Assembly: GCA_023634235.1 (NCBI GenBank)
Contig: JAMKCF010000001.1
Location: 14,518,258-14,582,257, forward strand
DNA: 64,000 nt
Source of the DNA: Pisaster brevispinus
Taxonomy: Eukaryota > Echinodermata > Asteroidea > Forcipulatida > Asteriidae
Reading direction: 5' to 3'
This document shows, piece after piece, positions 1-11,497 of this stretch. The stretch's first letter is position 1. Every line of letters starts with the position of its first letter. The position numbers and the translations under genes are program-made. Under the pieces are notes generated by a model. That model was not told the DNA's origin. It saw only the letters and a program-made list of their open reading frames with translations, and ran no database searches.

Positions 1-958
1 TCATCCAATGAATATATCAGCCTGGCTTTTACCGCGCGGCCAGTCAGTATCATATTGAACAAAATTGCACACACACGTACCGCCTCCAGTTTACTCGGTA
101 GCCATTCGATTCACACACACTTGTAAAAACCGAATGCTTTCCATTGTTTTCTTAGACAGCGCGTGTATGTGTTTTATAGCTCCATGGTCTGGCAAGTCTC
201 ACTTTGTGTACGCATGCCATGTCATATTTGTAGACAGACAACATTCTGCAGTTTTCAAGTCTTTCGTAAACAAATATTTTGAATGTCCTCAAAAAAAGAA
301 AAGAAAAAAAAGAACACATCATTCAAAGTTCTTACTACTGTCCAGACGAAAATACTTTCTTCTTGATGCTTTTTATGACCATCTCGAACAGAAGCCTAAT
401 GCCAACTGTCTATAATAAACAGAACAGATTATTAGTTTCTTGACTTTTGTTTTACTTTTCCTTGAAAAGACTAACCTGGCTATCACATACATCACGATCT
501 TCCACAAATTATGACCCGATCAAACTCGTTGCCTATCATTGTGTAATTAATACTCTTCTTTATTGCCCCTATATACTGTTTATTTCTGAACTTAGCCACA
601 ACTACAGCATAAAGGAACTTGCCTTCAACCCCAAACCAATGGATTCACTGCTACATTTTCATATAGCATTAAACCGTAAACAATAGCAAGGGTGCAATTG
701 CAAGTCCTCCAATATCTGATTTCAAACTTGTTCCTATATGTGTAGTTTTCGTTTATACCTCCAATTTCTCGACAGCATAATGTCAGTCTGCTTACATCTA
801 TACTGTACAAACTACAAAAATGATTTCCATTTTGTAACCCGCTTTAACTTTTATCACCAAACTGACAAAGAAGTTCATTATTGATTTTTTTCAATTATTA
901 TTACATGTAGCCATGTAATATATACATCCATCTAATTTTTGTTTTATTTATTTTACAG
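1..958. other. Non-coding, probable intron of the gene ending at 1258
   Basis: AT-rich sequence with only short, low-complexity open frames and no recognisable protein. It ends in a pyrimidine-rich tract followed by ACAG, a good 3' splice site for the exon that starts at 959, so at least its right part is probably an intron. Confidence 0.5.
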
Positions 959-1258
959 CCTGATGACAAACAGGAAAAAGTCAACATCGTGACTGTAGAA
1001 GACAATCCAGATGGCCTTTCAGTGCTTGGTGAGATCAATGACGACCTAGTGACACTCCACATGTCTAAACTGGTGGCCATACACATCTGGAAAACTGCAG
1101 AGAGCCAACACATTTTGAAACTCCTCGAAAATCAACAAACTTACCACTTTCAGTTAAAAGGTGCATATATCATAGACATTGTCAACGATGATAACAGTGA
1201 CACAAGTGCACAAACTTCCAAGCGTAAAAGCAAAAGCAACAAGCAATCCACTCAGTAG
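959..1258 (+). CDS. Terminal coding exon of an unrecognised plus-strand gene
   Basis: A T-rich tract ending TTTTACAG at 951-958 is a strong 3' splice acceptor. From 959 the frame is open in phase 0 for 99 codons and stops at 1256-1258. No ATG is needed because the exon is internal to the transcript. The peptide begins PDDKQEKVNIVTVEDNP, has an alternating hydrophobic/charged core (for example HILKLLENQQTYHFQLKGAY) and ends in a Ser/Lys-rich tail with KRKSKSNK, a possible nuclear localisation signal. The beta-rich core could be the end of an OB-fold-like or other small beta domain; that is only an impression. The rest of the gene lies outside the window to the left. Function unknown. Confidence 0.6.
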   Translation, partial: PDDKQEKVNIVTVEDNPDGLSVLGEINDDLVTLHMSKLVAIHIWKTAESQHILKLLENQQTYHFQLKGAYIIDIVNDDNSDTSAQTSKRKSKSNKQSTQ

Positions 1259-2569
1259 AATGATAAGCAGGATATGATGCAAGTAATGATGCAAGTAATG
1301 TCTAAATGACTCCTCTACACATGATTGTTTAGCATCACTAATCATACAAAAAGTGTCATTCAAAAACTAATCCTCTTAAACAACCCTCATTTTCACAGCT
1401 ATCCAAAACAAATCATTAATCTGGATACATACATATAATTGACTGTATTTCAGTAGCTTTTCAATAACAAGAAAAACCTTCTAATTTGACAAATATTTTT
1501 TTTGCTTTTCACGCCAATTTCAAAACTAACACTTTTCATTGTGTCCACTCTTAATGGTCAGTAAAGTGTACAGTTCATTTGGGATAACACTATCTTTTTG
1601 GCAATTTATAATGTTTTTCTCTTTGCTGCTTTGTTCAATTATAAGAAGTCAGTTTCCTCAATCTTTTTGAAGCAGTGATCGTTTCTCTTTTTGAAAACAA
1701 AAACCCCTTTTCTGTTTGACATCTTAGATCTTTGCTGTTTTGCTCTACCATCTACTTATGGTTGCCTTTTTCACGAATGCAACTTTTCACCCTTGTACTC
1801 ATTCTGACAGGCAAGCATCACTTACTATGGACAAAATTGAAAACTAACACTTTTTACAACTACACCTTCTCATAACTCAAACATTTTTCCAATTACAAGG
1901 AGTGTCCGTTGTTGAGAAAACTAATTCAACAAAGTGGTCAAATAATACATATCAAGATTTGTGATAAATTTCATTTCAAACCTTTGAAAAACACCATTAT
2001 ATGCAAATTATCATCATTCTTTCTTTGACAAATAAACATATATTACATATATAGTATGACTCTTCAGTCTATTTTGTCTACATTATGTTCCCAAAAAGGT
2101 CCATCTAAATAATTGTTAAATATCAAACCACACATTCAACTGTTGCACTAAAAATGTTTATATCGAGTGTTTCTTCGTTTTATAATTGATTCCAACTACT
2201 TACTGTTATATCTTGTATACATGTTCTCTTCTTTACATTTTCAACATGGATTGATGGATAAACCCATTGTTTTTCTTTGTATTGTAATACAAAAAAATCC
2301 ACATTAACAAAAAAAACAACAACATGCACTAGTGTAACATCTACTTTATGTTTGTACACTCTCTTTGTACTCCACTTTTAATGTAGTTTTATCTATGTTT
2401 TAGGTTGTATCCCATTCTTGTCATACTCAAGCTAACAAGCCCTATTGAAACGTAAGATATCCATGTTTAGACTGGTTTATAGTCATCTATATTCTACGAC
2501 CTAAACTTAACATAAAGGCCCTGCTTTTACAGACAAGACAAACAAAACAATATTGGGCGTCCACTCATT
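1259..2569. other. 3' UTR and non-coding sequence
   Basis: No coding frame of note. An AATAAA at 2031-2036 lies about 770 bases after the stop codon of the terminal exon and is a reasonable polyadenylation signal for that gene. The remainder is AT-rich, with no repeat structure I can define, up to the start of the Helitron-like repeats. Confidence 0.45.
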
Positions 2570-3137
2570 CGCACGTGATAAAAGGCATAGGTGCAATAAT
2601 GATCCTAAAACAATGATGTCATGATGACGTCATCACCTGTCACGTGACGTCATCTTAAAGGTTTTCTATTTTAAATATTTGGAAATCCATAACAAATCAG
2701 CCACAAGAGACCGTAGGTTTCTGTTTGCGGGATTGTATAGGGATAAATTAGGTCTTCATTAATTATTCTGTGTGCGTGATCTCACATGACCTCTCTGGTC
2801 GAAACCAGAAGTGCCTTGTAATTCAAAAGTGTAATTCAAAAGTGAATTTAAACAGGCTTGATAGGCTGTACAAGCTTCGAAAACGAAGTGACGTCTTCAT
2901 TTGTCAGGCTTGAATGTCATAAATGCATGAAAACAAACTGATGTCATCATGACGTTATCACTTGTCATGTTATATTTCTTAAGGGTACAGTTTTACCAGA
3001 TCTATCGTACAAAATAAATACTTGTATTATTAACTTGACTATGCACACAACATCAGACTTTCATATTCAGATTAGTTATTTGAAAATATTATTGGCGAAA
3101 CAGCTTTGCATTTGTGCACAAATGCAATTAGCTCTAG
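2570..3137 (+). mobile_element. Helitron-like non-autonomous repeat, copy 1
   Basis: The right end has the canonical Helitron 3' structure: the 18-nt palindrome GCATTTGTGCACAAATGC (3108-3125), 8 nt, then CTAG (3134-3137) followed by T. The left boundary is approximate, taken from where similarity with the next copy begins (..AAAGGCATAGGTGCAATAATG..). Internal landmarks shared with copy 2 are a TGACGTCA site, a CACGTG box and a segment reading CATAACAAATCAGCCACAAG. No coding capacity. Confidence 0.6.
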
Positions 3138-3752
3138 TTTTTTATTTTTCTGTTTCAGTAAAAAGAGCCATTGAGATAACGCACGTTCGTTCTAAGCAGC
3201 CTTTTGCATAGTTCCTAATGAGCAATTGCAATGAAACTTTCAGTGATGAAAGGCATTGGTGCAATAATGATCCTAAAACAATAATGTCATGATGACGTCA
3301 TCACCTGTCGCGTGACGTCATCTTAAAGGTTTCTATTTTAAATATTTGAAAATCCGTAACAAATCAGCCACAAGACACCGTAGGTTTCTGTTTGCGGGAT
3401 TGTATAGGGATAAGTACGGTTTTAATTTTATTCAGTGTGCGTGACCTCACATGACCTCTACTTTACTTCCGGTCGAAACCGGAAGTGGCTCGTAATTCAA
3501 AAGTGCTAAATGTTATGAAAATGCTTTCAACGAAGTTAGTGTCTGGCAAGGGTGTGCATTTGAAAAAAAATACCGATGACGTCACGATACACACGAGCGC
3601 CCTTTAGCGGCAGGTTGAAAACTGTTCAAAATGGACTTTTTGAAGATGTGTGTGGAGAAGTTTTGTGTAATTACTTTCATATTCAACTAAGTAATTTGAA
3701 AAAGTTATGGCGAAACAGGTCGGCATTTGTGCACAAATGCAATTATGCCTAG
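3138..3752 (+). mobile_element. Helitron-like non-autonomous repeat, copy 2
   Basis: Second member of the same family, immediately after copy 1. The segment from about 3245 matches copy 1 closely (GGCATTGGTGCAATAATGAT, TGACGTCATCACCTGTC, and so on). It ends with the same palindrome GCATTTGTGCACAAATGC at 3723-3740, then AATTATGC and CTAG at 3749-3752. It carries a CTTCCGGTCGAAACCGGAAG inverted repeat that recurs in other members. No coding capacity; the 5' end is not defined. Confidence 0.6.
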
Positions 3753-5554
3753 TTATTCTTTCTTTCCCAAAAAACCGATTGACTTAACACATGACTTTTC
3801 TAACCGCCAAATGTCAATTTTAGAAAAACAAAACTGTAGTCAATTCTTTTACCATATGAAAGCTTATGTCTTGCACTATATTTTAGATGTTTATAAATAA
3901 AAATTCTTAATTAATTGTTCACGTGACAGCAGTATGAATATTTAATAAGTCTTGTGCCCATCATATCTCAAGAAGTATACATCCAATTCTCAAATTTTTT
4001 TATAGTTATGGACTTGTCTTGTATTGTGGATGTAAATTCTGGCCTAATATTCTCCGTCACACATCATGAAGTCATTTGAAGGCGCGTTTTCGTTCTGTGT
4101 ACAAAACACATGGTGCTAAAAGTGTAAAAGTTTTGACAGTCAAAAACACATTATTTTCAATTAAATGCACTAATTAGTTTCCTAATTTACATAATTTGTT
4201 AAGAAAAGTTAAGTGCTTTTGATAGATGTTTCATGCCTAAAAAACCAATTCAAAGGACCTATATAATTAATATTTAATTGGTAAAACTTGTAACCGTCGG
4301 TAATAAAGGTAGGCCTTCATAGACTACACCCAGTCTATGTTTTCGGAACTTATGCTAAATATGGTCTTGTGTAATTTTTCGTTTAAAGATGTGCTAATGG
4401 TTATTTATTTATTTTTTTTTCTCTCACAGAAGTTTTGCTTGATAAGGTGGTGGGAAATTTTTCGTTTATAGATGTGTAAATGTGTTTTGTAGAGTTTCCA
4501 GAAGTTTTCGCTAAACAATTTATGGTGGTGGGTAAAGTAAGTGGGGGTATATAAACAAATTTCTGTGTTTTCCCGATGTATAAATAGTCGTTTGATTTCG
4601 AAGGGTGCCGTAGACCAACGTTTCATAAACGTTTTCCCCATTTTCGTTTCGATGGCAGTCATATGTTCAACGTTTGTTTAAATTTGCTGGTATCTCGTTA
4701 TTTGTTTAAGTGTTTATTCTTTTAAATGTATATATTTTTGCACTGCATGTATGTACACGAGTCCGAATGACTTATTTATAAGAATAAATTATTTTTGAAT
4801 TGAATTCCTATGTAGGTTTAGGTTTTTTTAAGAATGCATCGATCGGAATTTTTTATTTTACCATCGTATCATTACAAAATTTTCCTTACACAATTTTTTT
4901 GCTGCGACGTCATCAGGTGTCGAATTACATTAATTCGAAGCTTATTCCTTTAAAAAATCATATCTCCTGAATCACATGTCGTAAAGTCGTATTGTTTGTG
5001 TTATTTTGTAGCTTACTACAATTGCAAAAAATTAATTTAGTGATGACCTCGCTTTGACCTTTACTTTCGGTCCTAACAGGAAGCTCAAATCTTTACAAAA
5101 TCATATCTCATGAACCACATGTCATAAAGGCGTAACGTTTATGTTGTATAGTGGCTTACAACACTTTCAACATTTTATGTTTAATCGTGACCTCACATTA
5201 CCTTTACTTCCTGTCAAAACAGGAAGTTCAAACTTTTAAAAATCATATCTCCTGAACCGCATGTCATAGTCGTAATGTTTGAAATGTGTTGTAGCTTACC
5301 ACACTTGAAACATTTTAAACAAAAAAGATGACCCCAATTTGACCATAACTTCTGGTCTAAATAAAGATCCGAACTTAATAAACCTAGTTTACACTGTGAT
5401 TATCACTCTGGAAATCACGCATTCATTTCGAACAACATTACGTCATTACACAAAATACAGAATCAGTTCACACCTTGGGCATCAAAACAGAACTTTTTAA
5501 AGTCAGCAGAACTGAACAGCTGTGTAATTGTAAGTTACAATCACTTACATCTAG
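3753..5554 (+). mobile_element. Helitron-like repeat of a second family (left copy)
   Basis: Starts right after the CTAG of the previous element and ends with the hairpin ATTGTAAGTTACAAT (5527-5541), CACTTACAT and CTAG (5551-5554). Essentially the same sequence reappears at 56654-61879, for example ATTGACTTAACACATG, CACGTGACAGCAGTATGAAT, and the three diverged internal units that each contain ATATCTC(C/A)TGAA..CACATGTC followed by TTCCTGTC/TTCCGGTC. The middle (about 4340-4808) is absent from the other copy and is listed separately. No protein-coding frame. Confidence 0.55.
4340..4808 (+). mobile_element. Probable LINE 3'-end fragment nested in the repeat
   Basis: Relative to the copy at 57230-57320, this copy carries about 470 extra bases ending AAATTATTTTTGAATTGAATTC, i.e. 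a short (TTGAA)n tail after an AATAAATT signal (near 4780). The LINE at 44.9-49.4 kb ends in the same kind of TTGAA repeat. No coding sequence survives, so the source clade is unknown. Confidence 0.35.
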
Positions 5555-6179
5555 TTTATTAGGTGTTCGGGCGATACGCCGGAACACCTCTTGTTTTTGT
5601 TCGTTTTTTTTTTTTTTAATACTTCTTCTTTTCCCCCAACTTTGTCCGTTAAAAAAGACACTTCCTTAGCTCGCATAAACTTGAAACTTCACACATAGTT
5701 AGATATTCATTAGTAGATGACACCGCTGCAGTGATGTCATCATTACGTCATCAGGTGTCAAATTACAAGCCTTTTAAACATTTTTTTTTTAATCTTTGAA
5801 AATCCATATCAAATGAAGGACATGAGACCGTAGGTTGATTTTGACGGGATTATACCAAGGTAATTTAGGTCTTACTTTTTTGTTGTGTGCGTTACCTTAC
5901 TTGACCTCTACTTCCGGTCCTTCCGGTCGAAACCGGAAGTGCCTCGTTATTTAAAAGTGACATATTTTTTGAAGTTTTTTTTAACGGTGTTATAGTCTGG
6001 CAAGGGTCCTGTTTTTAGTAATAGGACCAATGACATCAGAAATTGCAAGAGTGCCCTCTAGCGGCAGGTTAAAAACAGCTCAAAATACACTTTTACTAGA
6101 TGTCTGTGGCCAAGTTTAGGATAATTGTTTCAAAATTGGTATACAGAATGACCTTCATGCAGACAACATATGTGGGAAG
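5555..6179 (+). mobile_element. Further Helitron-like repeat, incomplete
   Basis: Begins just after CTAG with a near-perfect hairpin at 5561-5589 (arms AGGTGTTCGGGCG and CGCCGGAACACCT, one mismatch), then CTTGTTTTTGTTCG and a T-run. From about 5690 it is a diverged relative of the 2.6-3.7 kb family (GTGATGTCATCATTACGTCA, GACCGTAGGTTGATTTT, TTCCGGTCGAAACCGGAAG). No 3' hairpin-CTAG end was found downstream. Confidence 0.4.
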
Positions 6180-6372
6180 TTTTAGATTGATGACGTCATC
6201 ATGTCACGTGGTATCGCCTTAAAGGTTTACTTTTTGAAGCAGTTTTAGATCGATGACGTCATCATGTGTCACGTGGTATTGCCTTAAAGGTTTACTTTTT
6301 GAAGCAGTTTTAGATTGATGACGTCATCATGTGTCACGTGGTATCGCCTTAAAGGTTTACTTTTTGAAGCAG
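6180..6372 (+). repeat. Three-unit 65-bp tandem repeat with CRE and E-box motifs
   Basis: Three nearly identical units start at 6180, 6243 and 6308. The first is 63 bp (lacks GT), the others 65 bp. Every unit contains GATGACGTCATC (a perfect TGACGTCA palindrome), then CACGTG, then CCTTAAAGGTTTAC and TTTTTGAAGCAG. Substitutions are limited to a few positions, so the array expanded recently. Confidence 0.9.
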
Positions 6373-7599
6373 TGTATCTACAAAACCACAAGTTCGACTG
6401 AGTTGAAACTTGGCATGTTGATAGACAGTGATATTGACTACGTAAATCTCAAGAAACAACATGATGGCGTCTTTCATTTTTTTTACACAAATATTTGAAA
6501 TTTTGACCAATTATTACGGGTATTTATTGACCCGCTGTCAAACCACGGTATACACACAGACACACCACGCCATCTAAGCCAGTTAATCGGTGGGCAAATC
6601 AACCGCAAGGTTCAAAGTCCATCAATGCGCTGTGGCTGGCTGTTCTGCTCCATTGATCACACAACTACACCAGTCCACGAGGTCGCTGTGGATGTCCCGT
6701 CTGCGGGCGACGTAATATATATACACGTTGCGAGTTTGATCGGCGCTCTGCCTTCTTAAAGAGGGCGCTAGACTATTTTGCGGGCTGGCAACTCCGAAAT
6801 GGATGTCGTTAGCTAGACCAGCATGCACTGCAGCTCTATGGGAAACGCGTGCACACCGTGTTTTTGCGAAAAGGTCTATGCGCTTTACGGTAAAATAAGG
6901 TACCTTTTCAAAAAACTTAACTTTAAATTGTTTGACCATCACGACATGATTTATCAGCAATCGAGTTTTTAAAAAAAGGCTTTATCATTTCATAATTTGT
7001 GATAATTCTTTAGACTTTGTACACGACTTTTGTAAGATCATACTTGACATTATCCCGTGAGGGCTAGTCATACCATTTAGAGGATGATGACTGACGACAT
7101 ACTATAATAGTCAGATCCAGAAGATGTCATCAGACTGACGTCATGTATCTTTTGATACCGCATGACAAAAATTTACAGTTTGTGCAATATCATTTTGAAG
7201 TGTCATAATTTTATGCTCCAAATGGGATTTAAAATAACACATGACTTTTGCCAATGAATGAACACATAAAAACTAGCCTCATGCTCACAGGGTGAATCCA
7301 ATATGACTTTCCCCGGCAATTTACCGGTGTACATTTCTCAAAATGCACTGTCCTACCATAATGTTTCATCCTATTACGTCCCAAGTTTACATTAGCAAAC
7401 GCATTACCTAACGTCTGTAGCGCCCGCTAGAGTTTATTATTATTCAATACTAGAGTCCAACTTATTGCTGTTGTTGTTTTGATTTGTTCTACAACCTTTG
7501 GATGAAGTAAAATACTTTCTAATTAGACCCGCTGGTCCATTCACTTGTTTTTATATTATCACATGTAAACCATCGTGTACAATTGTTGTCCCACTAATG
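6373..7599. other. Non-coding flank of the BEL element
   Basis: No convincing gene. A more GC-rich patch at about 6580-6860 has an open minus-strand frame of 112 codons without recognisable similarity or composition. This is the left genomic flank into which the LTR retrotransposon inserted. Confidence 0.4.
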
Positions 7600-7604
7600 C
7601 TTAC
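7600..7604. repeat. Target-site duplication (left), CTTAC
   Basis: CTTAC immediately before the TGTCACATG end of the left LTR; matches 15789-15793 after the right LTR. Five bases is typical of BEL/Pao integration. Confidence 0.85.
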
Positions 7605-8649
7605 TGTCACATGTACGGCACACTATTATAAAAGAGACTGGAAGACTCTTGTGTTCACGAGTTCACCCCATTTATTTGCACTCCACGTGATGTTGCAAAC
7701 TGACGCGGGTGAAACTAAAGATAACAAATATATAAATACCATGTTAAATAACACAAACAAGTACACATAATAAAACACTTTAAAGGGGGGAAACTAATGT
7801 TTCATAGCAATTACATGAAACAACATTAAATACGAAGCAAGATACATCGATCTTTCGAGCAATTACTGAAGACTGATTGGGTGAGACCTAAACATTGAAC
7901 ACTTAAAGAATTAATCCATTATTTAATCTCAACAACGACATTTACTTTATATAATATAAACTTACAATCGTTGTCGGGGGAACTCATTACTCCGTCCATA
8001 CACATGGGAATCATTCTGTGATTTACTGCGGCATTCTGGGGTGCTGTATAAACATTACATAAACCAACAATAAATATAGGCGAAGCAACGAGAAATTACA
8101 CACTAACAAACAATTCTAAGCATTATAATAGATACTGAGGATAATGAATAGCAGTAAAATTAATCATACGAGAGACTACTCCAAAGGCCGGGAGCCGTAT
8201 GGGAACCTAGTGAGGGGGAGTTGGCTCAACAGTGATTAAATTATAAGGAAATCAAGAAAACGGTGCCTTGCCGAATTTACCAAATAAATGTATTTATACA
8301 TAAGGAAAGTCTTATCATTTAAACTAACACTGTGAACAAGACAAGATTTACTTACGGGAGTTGACTACGAAAATGTACAGGAACAGAACCAAAAAATTAA
8401 CTCGAACTGAACTGAACGGAGTCTGGAACATAAATGACCCAAAAGGTTCCCGCAACACGAATCTGCTAAGCAGCCAGCGCCCACTACGTTGTCACTCGAT
8501 GCATACAGGGCATTCCAAAAGCGCTTAACACAAAGTAAATACCGGAGATGCCATGACCACAATAAATAAAGGGGGGATGGCGGGCAGGACAATACCGGAA
8601 AACAAAAGAATGTATATGATACTAATTATAATTATCGATAGAGATAACA
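7605..8649 (-). repeat. BEL/Pao 3' LTR (LTR1)
   Basis: 1,045 bp. It differs from the 5' LTR at about seven places, including one extra T (ACTTTATAT here, ACTTATAT there). On the minus strand it has a TATA-like ATGTATAAATACA (about 8290-8302) and an AATAAA (about 7670-7676) near its 3' end. Short open frames inside (for example 8365-8592) recur only because the LTR is repeated. Confidence 0.92.
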
Positions 8650-8656
8650 CTCCCCC

Positions 8657-8906
8657 ATCGAATGGATCACTATTCTAAACATTAATAGAATGATGCTTAG
8701 CAAATAAATTGCTGAGGTCGATTATATAAATACACACATTAATGCTAGCACTAAAGTCACAATACAAGACTTATTACTTAATGACAAATAGCCAATAGCA
8801 AGACATCAACAATAAATTTAAGTAATTATAATAATCAAAATAATAAGAAAATGATTACAGCTAATAGCAATAACAAGATGGGTCAATACTGTAATTAACA
8901 AGATAA
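8657..8906 (-). other. BEL/Pao 3' untranslated region and polypurine tract
   Basis: About 250 bp of AT-rich sequence between the pol stop codon at 8907 and the GGGGGAG polypurine tract at 8650-8656. No coding frame. Confidence 0.6.
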
Positions 8907-10514
8907 TTAATCACCAGCAGGAAGTTTATTTGCGGATTCCAATAGGACTAACTTACTTACAGGACGTACGAACTCTGAAGTTCGAGTTTTTACTTTGACT
9001 GATCTAATTAACCCGTCCCTACCACCAGTAACACCACTGACTAATGCTAAAGGCCACAGACTCCTCGGAGTCGCTTCGTCCATGAGTATTACCAAATCAC
9101 CGATTGCCAAATTATTTGTCACATTAAACCACTTGGAACGCCTTTGCAGCTCTGGTAAATAAAGCTTGAGCCATTTGCGCCAAAATTGGTCAGCAAGATG
9201 CTGCACATGTTTCCAGCGCCTGCGAAGAGCATCGGCAGAGTCAAACTTTCCAGGTGGTATACTTGCACCATGCCTCAAGAGTAACAAATGATTAGGTGTA
9301 AGTGGTGTGGGGTCACATGGGTCGTCACTAAGCTTCGTCAGTGGACGCCCATTAACAATACATTCTACTTCACAAAACAGAGTTTCCAAAATGTCATCTG
9401 TAAGTCTGACTGTTCTGGGGAGGACAGCTACCATAACTCTCTTAATCACAGCAATCATGCGCTCCCAAGCTCCCCCCATGTGGGATGCAGTGGGAGGGTT
9501 AAAATGCCAGATTATGTTTTCTTTTACTGCGTAAGCGTCTACACATTTGCGGGAGACGCTTTCAATACTCTTCCTTAATTCGGACTCTCCTCCTACTAAA
9601 TTAGTTCCATTATCAGAAAATACAACCTCTGGATAACCCCTACGTGCGACAAAACGCCTAAAACCATTTAGAAAGGAATCTGTGTCTAATGAATCTAGTT
9701 TCTCCACGTGAACAGCTCTAGTAATCAAACAGGTGAAGAGGCAACCATACCGTTTGATTTCTGACCTACCATACTTAACGTAAAATGGGCCAAATACATC
9801 AATGCCAATGTGCGAAAATGGCGGTTTATTCGCCTCAATGCGCTCTTTGGGAAGATTAGCCATGAGTTGTACGCAGGGTTTGGAGTAGAGACGTTTACAT
9901 ATGACGCATGCCCTAATTATTCTCTTGATAAGAGGTCTTGCTCTTACTACCCAGAAATGTTTTCTGATGACGCCCAGGACCCATTCGACTCCGACGTGAG
10001 CAACACCATGAACATCCTTCACAATGGCACCAGAAATTACATGTCTACCCGAGATTATGCAGGGATGTTTGCTCATGACGTCACATTCCTTCAACCTACC
10101 GCCTACACTCAATAACCCATGATGATCCAAAAATGGATTGAGCGTTCTAATTGGACTGGACACTTTAACGGCCTTGCCCTGCTTTAGTCTTTCCAACTCT
10201 GAACCAAATGTTATCTGTTGGCTCTTACGAAGAAGAATAATCTCAGCTTCGCGGACTTCTTGTACTGACAGCCTACTTGCAGGCTTATACCCTCTAAGGA
10301 CTTTACTTAACATTAACCACCAAGCCAGAGCCCTCTTCATTTTGTACCATGATGAATAGTGTTGCATTATAATGCACAGCGGATTATCTAATACACCATC
10401 ATCTCTAGACTTCACTGGGGGAGCTTCACCGATGACCGCCTCACACACAGTGAGAGATTGACTTTTCTTCACTTCTGGGTCATTATCCGACAAGATGGCT
10501 GACACCATGAACAT
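8907..10514 (-). pseudogene. pol: BEL/Pao pol fragment: integrase and C-terminal domain
   Basis: 535 codons. The first ~165 residues duplicate the end of the upstream fragment (tandem duplication). Then comes an H2C2 zinc region (HVGVEWVLGVIRKHFWV ... CVICKR), and the integrase core with its three acidic landmarks in IGIDVFGPF, FSDNGTN and GGAWERM. The C-terminal block (RRRWKHVQHLADQFWRKWL) and GDLVILMDEA are typical of BEL/Pao pol C-termini. The catalytic residues look intact, but the fragment has lost its connection to the upstream RT-RNase H because of the duplication, so it cannot be made as part of a normal polyprotein. Confidence 0.9.
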
Positions 10515-10996
10515 CCTTCACAATGGCACCAGAAATTACATGTCTACCCGAGATTATGCAGGGATGTTTGCTCATGACGTCACATTCCTTCAACCTACCG
10601 CCTACACTCAATAACCCATGATGATCCAAAAATGGATTGAGCGTTCTAATTGGACTGGACACTTTAACGGCCTTGCCCTGCTTTAGTCTTTCCAACTTTG
10701 AACCAAATGTTATCTGTTGACTCTTACGAAGAAGAATAATCTCAGCTTCGCGGACTTCTTGTACTGACAGCCTACTTGCAGGCTTATACCCTCTAAGGAC
10801 TTTACTTAACATTATCCACCAAGCCAGAGCCCTCTTCATTTTGTACCATGATGAATAGTGTTGCATTCTAATGCACAGCGGATTATCTAATACACCATCT
10901 CTAGACTTCACTGGGGGAGCTTCACCGATGACCGCCTCACACACAGTGAGAGATTGACTTTTCTTCACTTCTGGGTCATTATCCGACAAGATGGCT
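10003..10996 (-). repeat. Tandem duplication of ~497 bp inside pol
   Basis: 10003-10500 and 10502-10996 are direct copies, both beginning ACACCATGAACATCC and ending CCGACAAGATGGCT on the plus strand. They differ by a 3-bp indel (CCATCATCTC versus CCATCTC) and about four substitutions. Read on the minus strand, the upstream copy runs into a stop codon at the junction (..SHLVG then stop), splitting RNase H from integrase. Confidence 0.92.
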
Positions 10997-11493
10997 TGTT
11001 TAGTATGAGGAGAACCCCACTCACTCTTGTACTGATGCAATTTCTGCGGACCATTCCACCATCTCTCTTTATCCCATCTGGAATGAGACAGACCCCTAGT
11101 AACTAAATCTGCAGGATTGACCTTGGTCTCGATGTAGAACCACTGTTTAGGATCGCTGAGCTCTCTGATCAGGCTTACCCTATTACCTACAAAGACATGG
11201 AATCTTCTACTATCATTCCGGATATACTTGAGCACAATTTCTGAATCTGTCCAAAAGTACGACTGACTAAAATTAAGATCCAACTCACGACTCAATAAAG
11301 CGTCCACTTTGACTGCCAAAACTGCGGCTTGAAGTTCTAAGCGAGGTATAGTACATAACTTGAGTGGAGCAACTTTGTTCTTACTCATTATCAGCTGAAC
11401 ATGAACCATACCCAATCTATTTGTGCAGCGAATGTAACTACAACAACCATAACCCTGTGAGCTAGCGTCTGAAAAATGATGAAGTTCAAGCAC
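10483..11493 (-). pseudogene. pol: BEL/Pao pol fragment: RNase H and start of integrase
   Basis: 336 codons. The RNase H signature begins with LHHFSDASSQGYGCCSYIR (the D of FSDAS), then ELQAAVLAVK (E) and FWTDSEIVLKYI (D), then NPADLVTRG, as in BEL/Pao. The last ~165 residues enter the integrase N-terminal region but end at a stop created by the tandem duplication. An upstream frame break near 11495 separates it from the reverse transcriptase. Confidence 0.88.
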
Positions 11494-11497
11494 GGCG

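Noticed and set aside
65..415. 116-codon plus-strand frame
   Set aside because: Low-complexity Lys/Arg run from an A-rich tract, no similarity, and probably within an intron.
6622..6960. 112-codon minus-strand frame in a GC-richer patch
   Set aside because: No domain, splice-signal or composition support.
8365..8592. 75-codon minus-strand frame repeated at 15504-15731 and 19702-19929
   Set aside because: It lies wholly inside the BEL LTRs and recurs only because the LTR does. Cys/Trp-rich, with no family resemblance.
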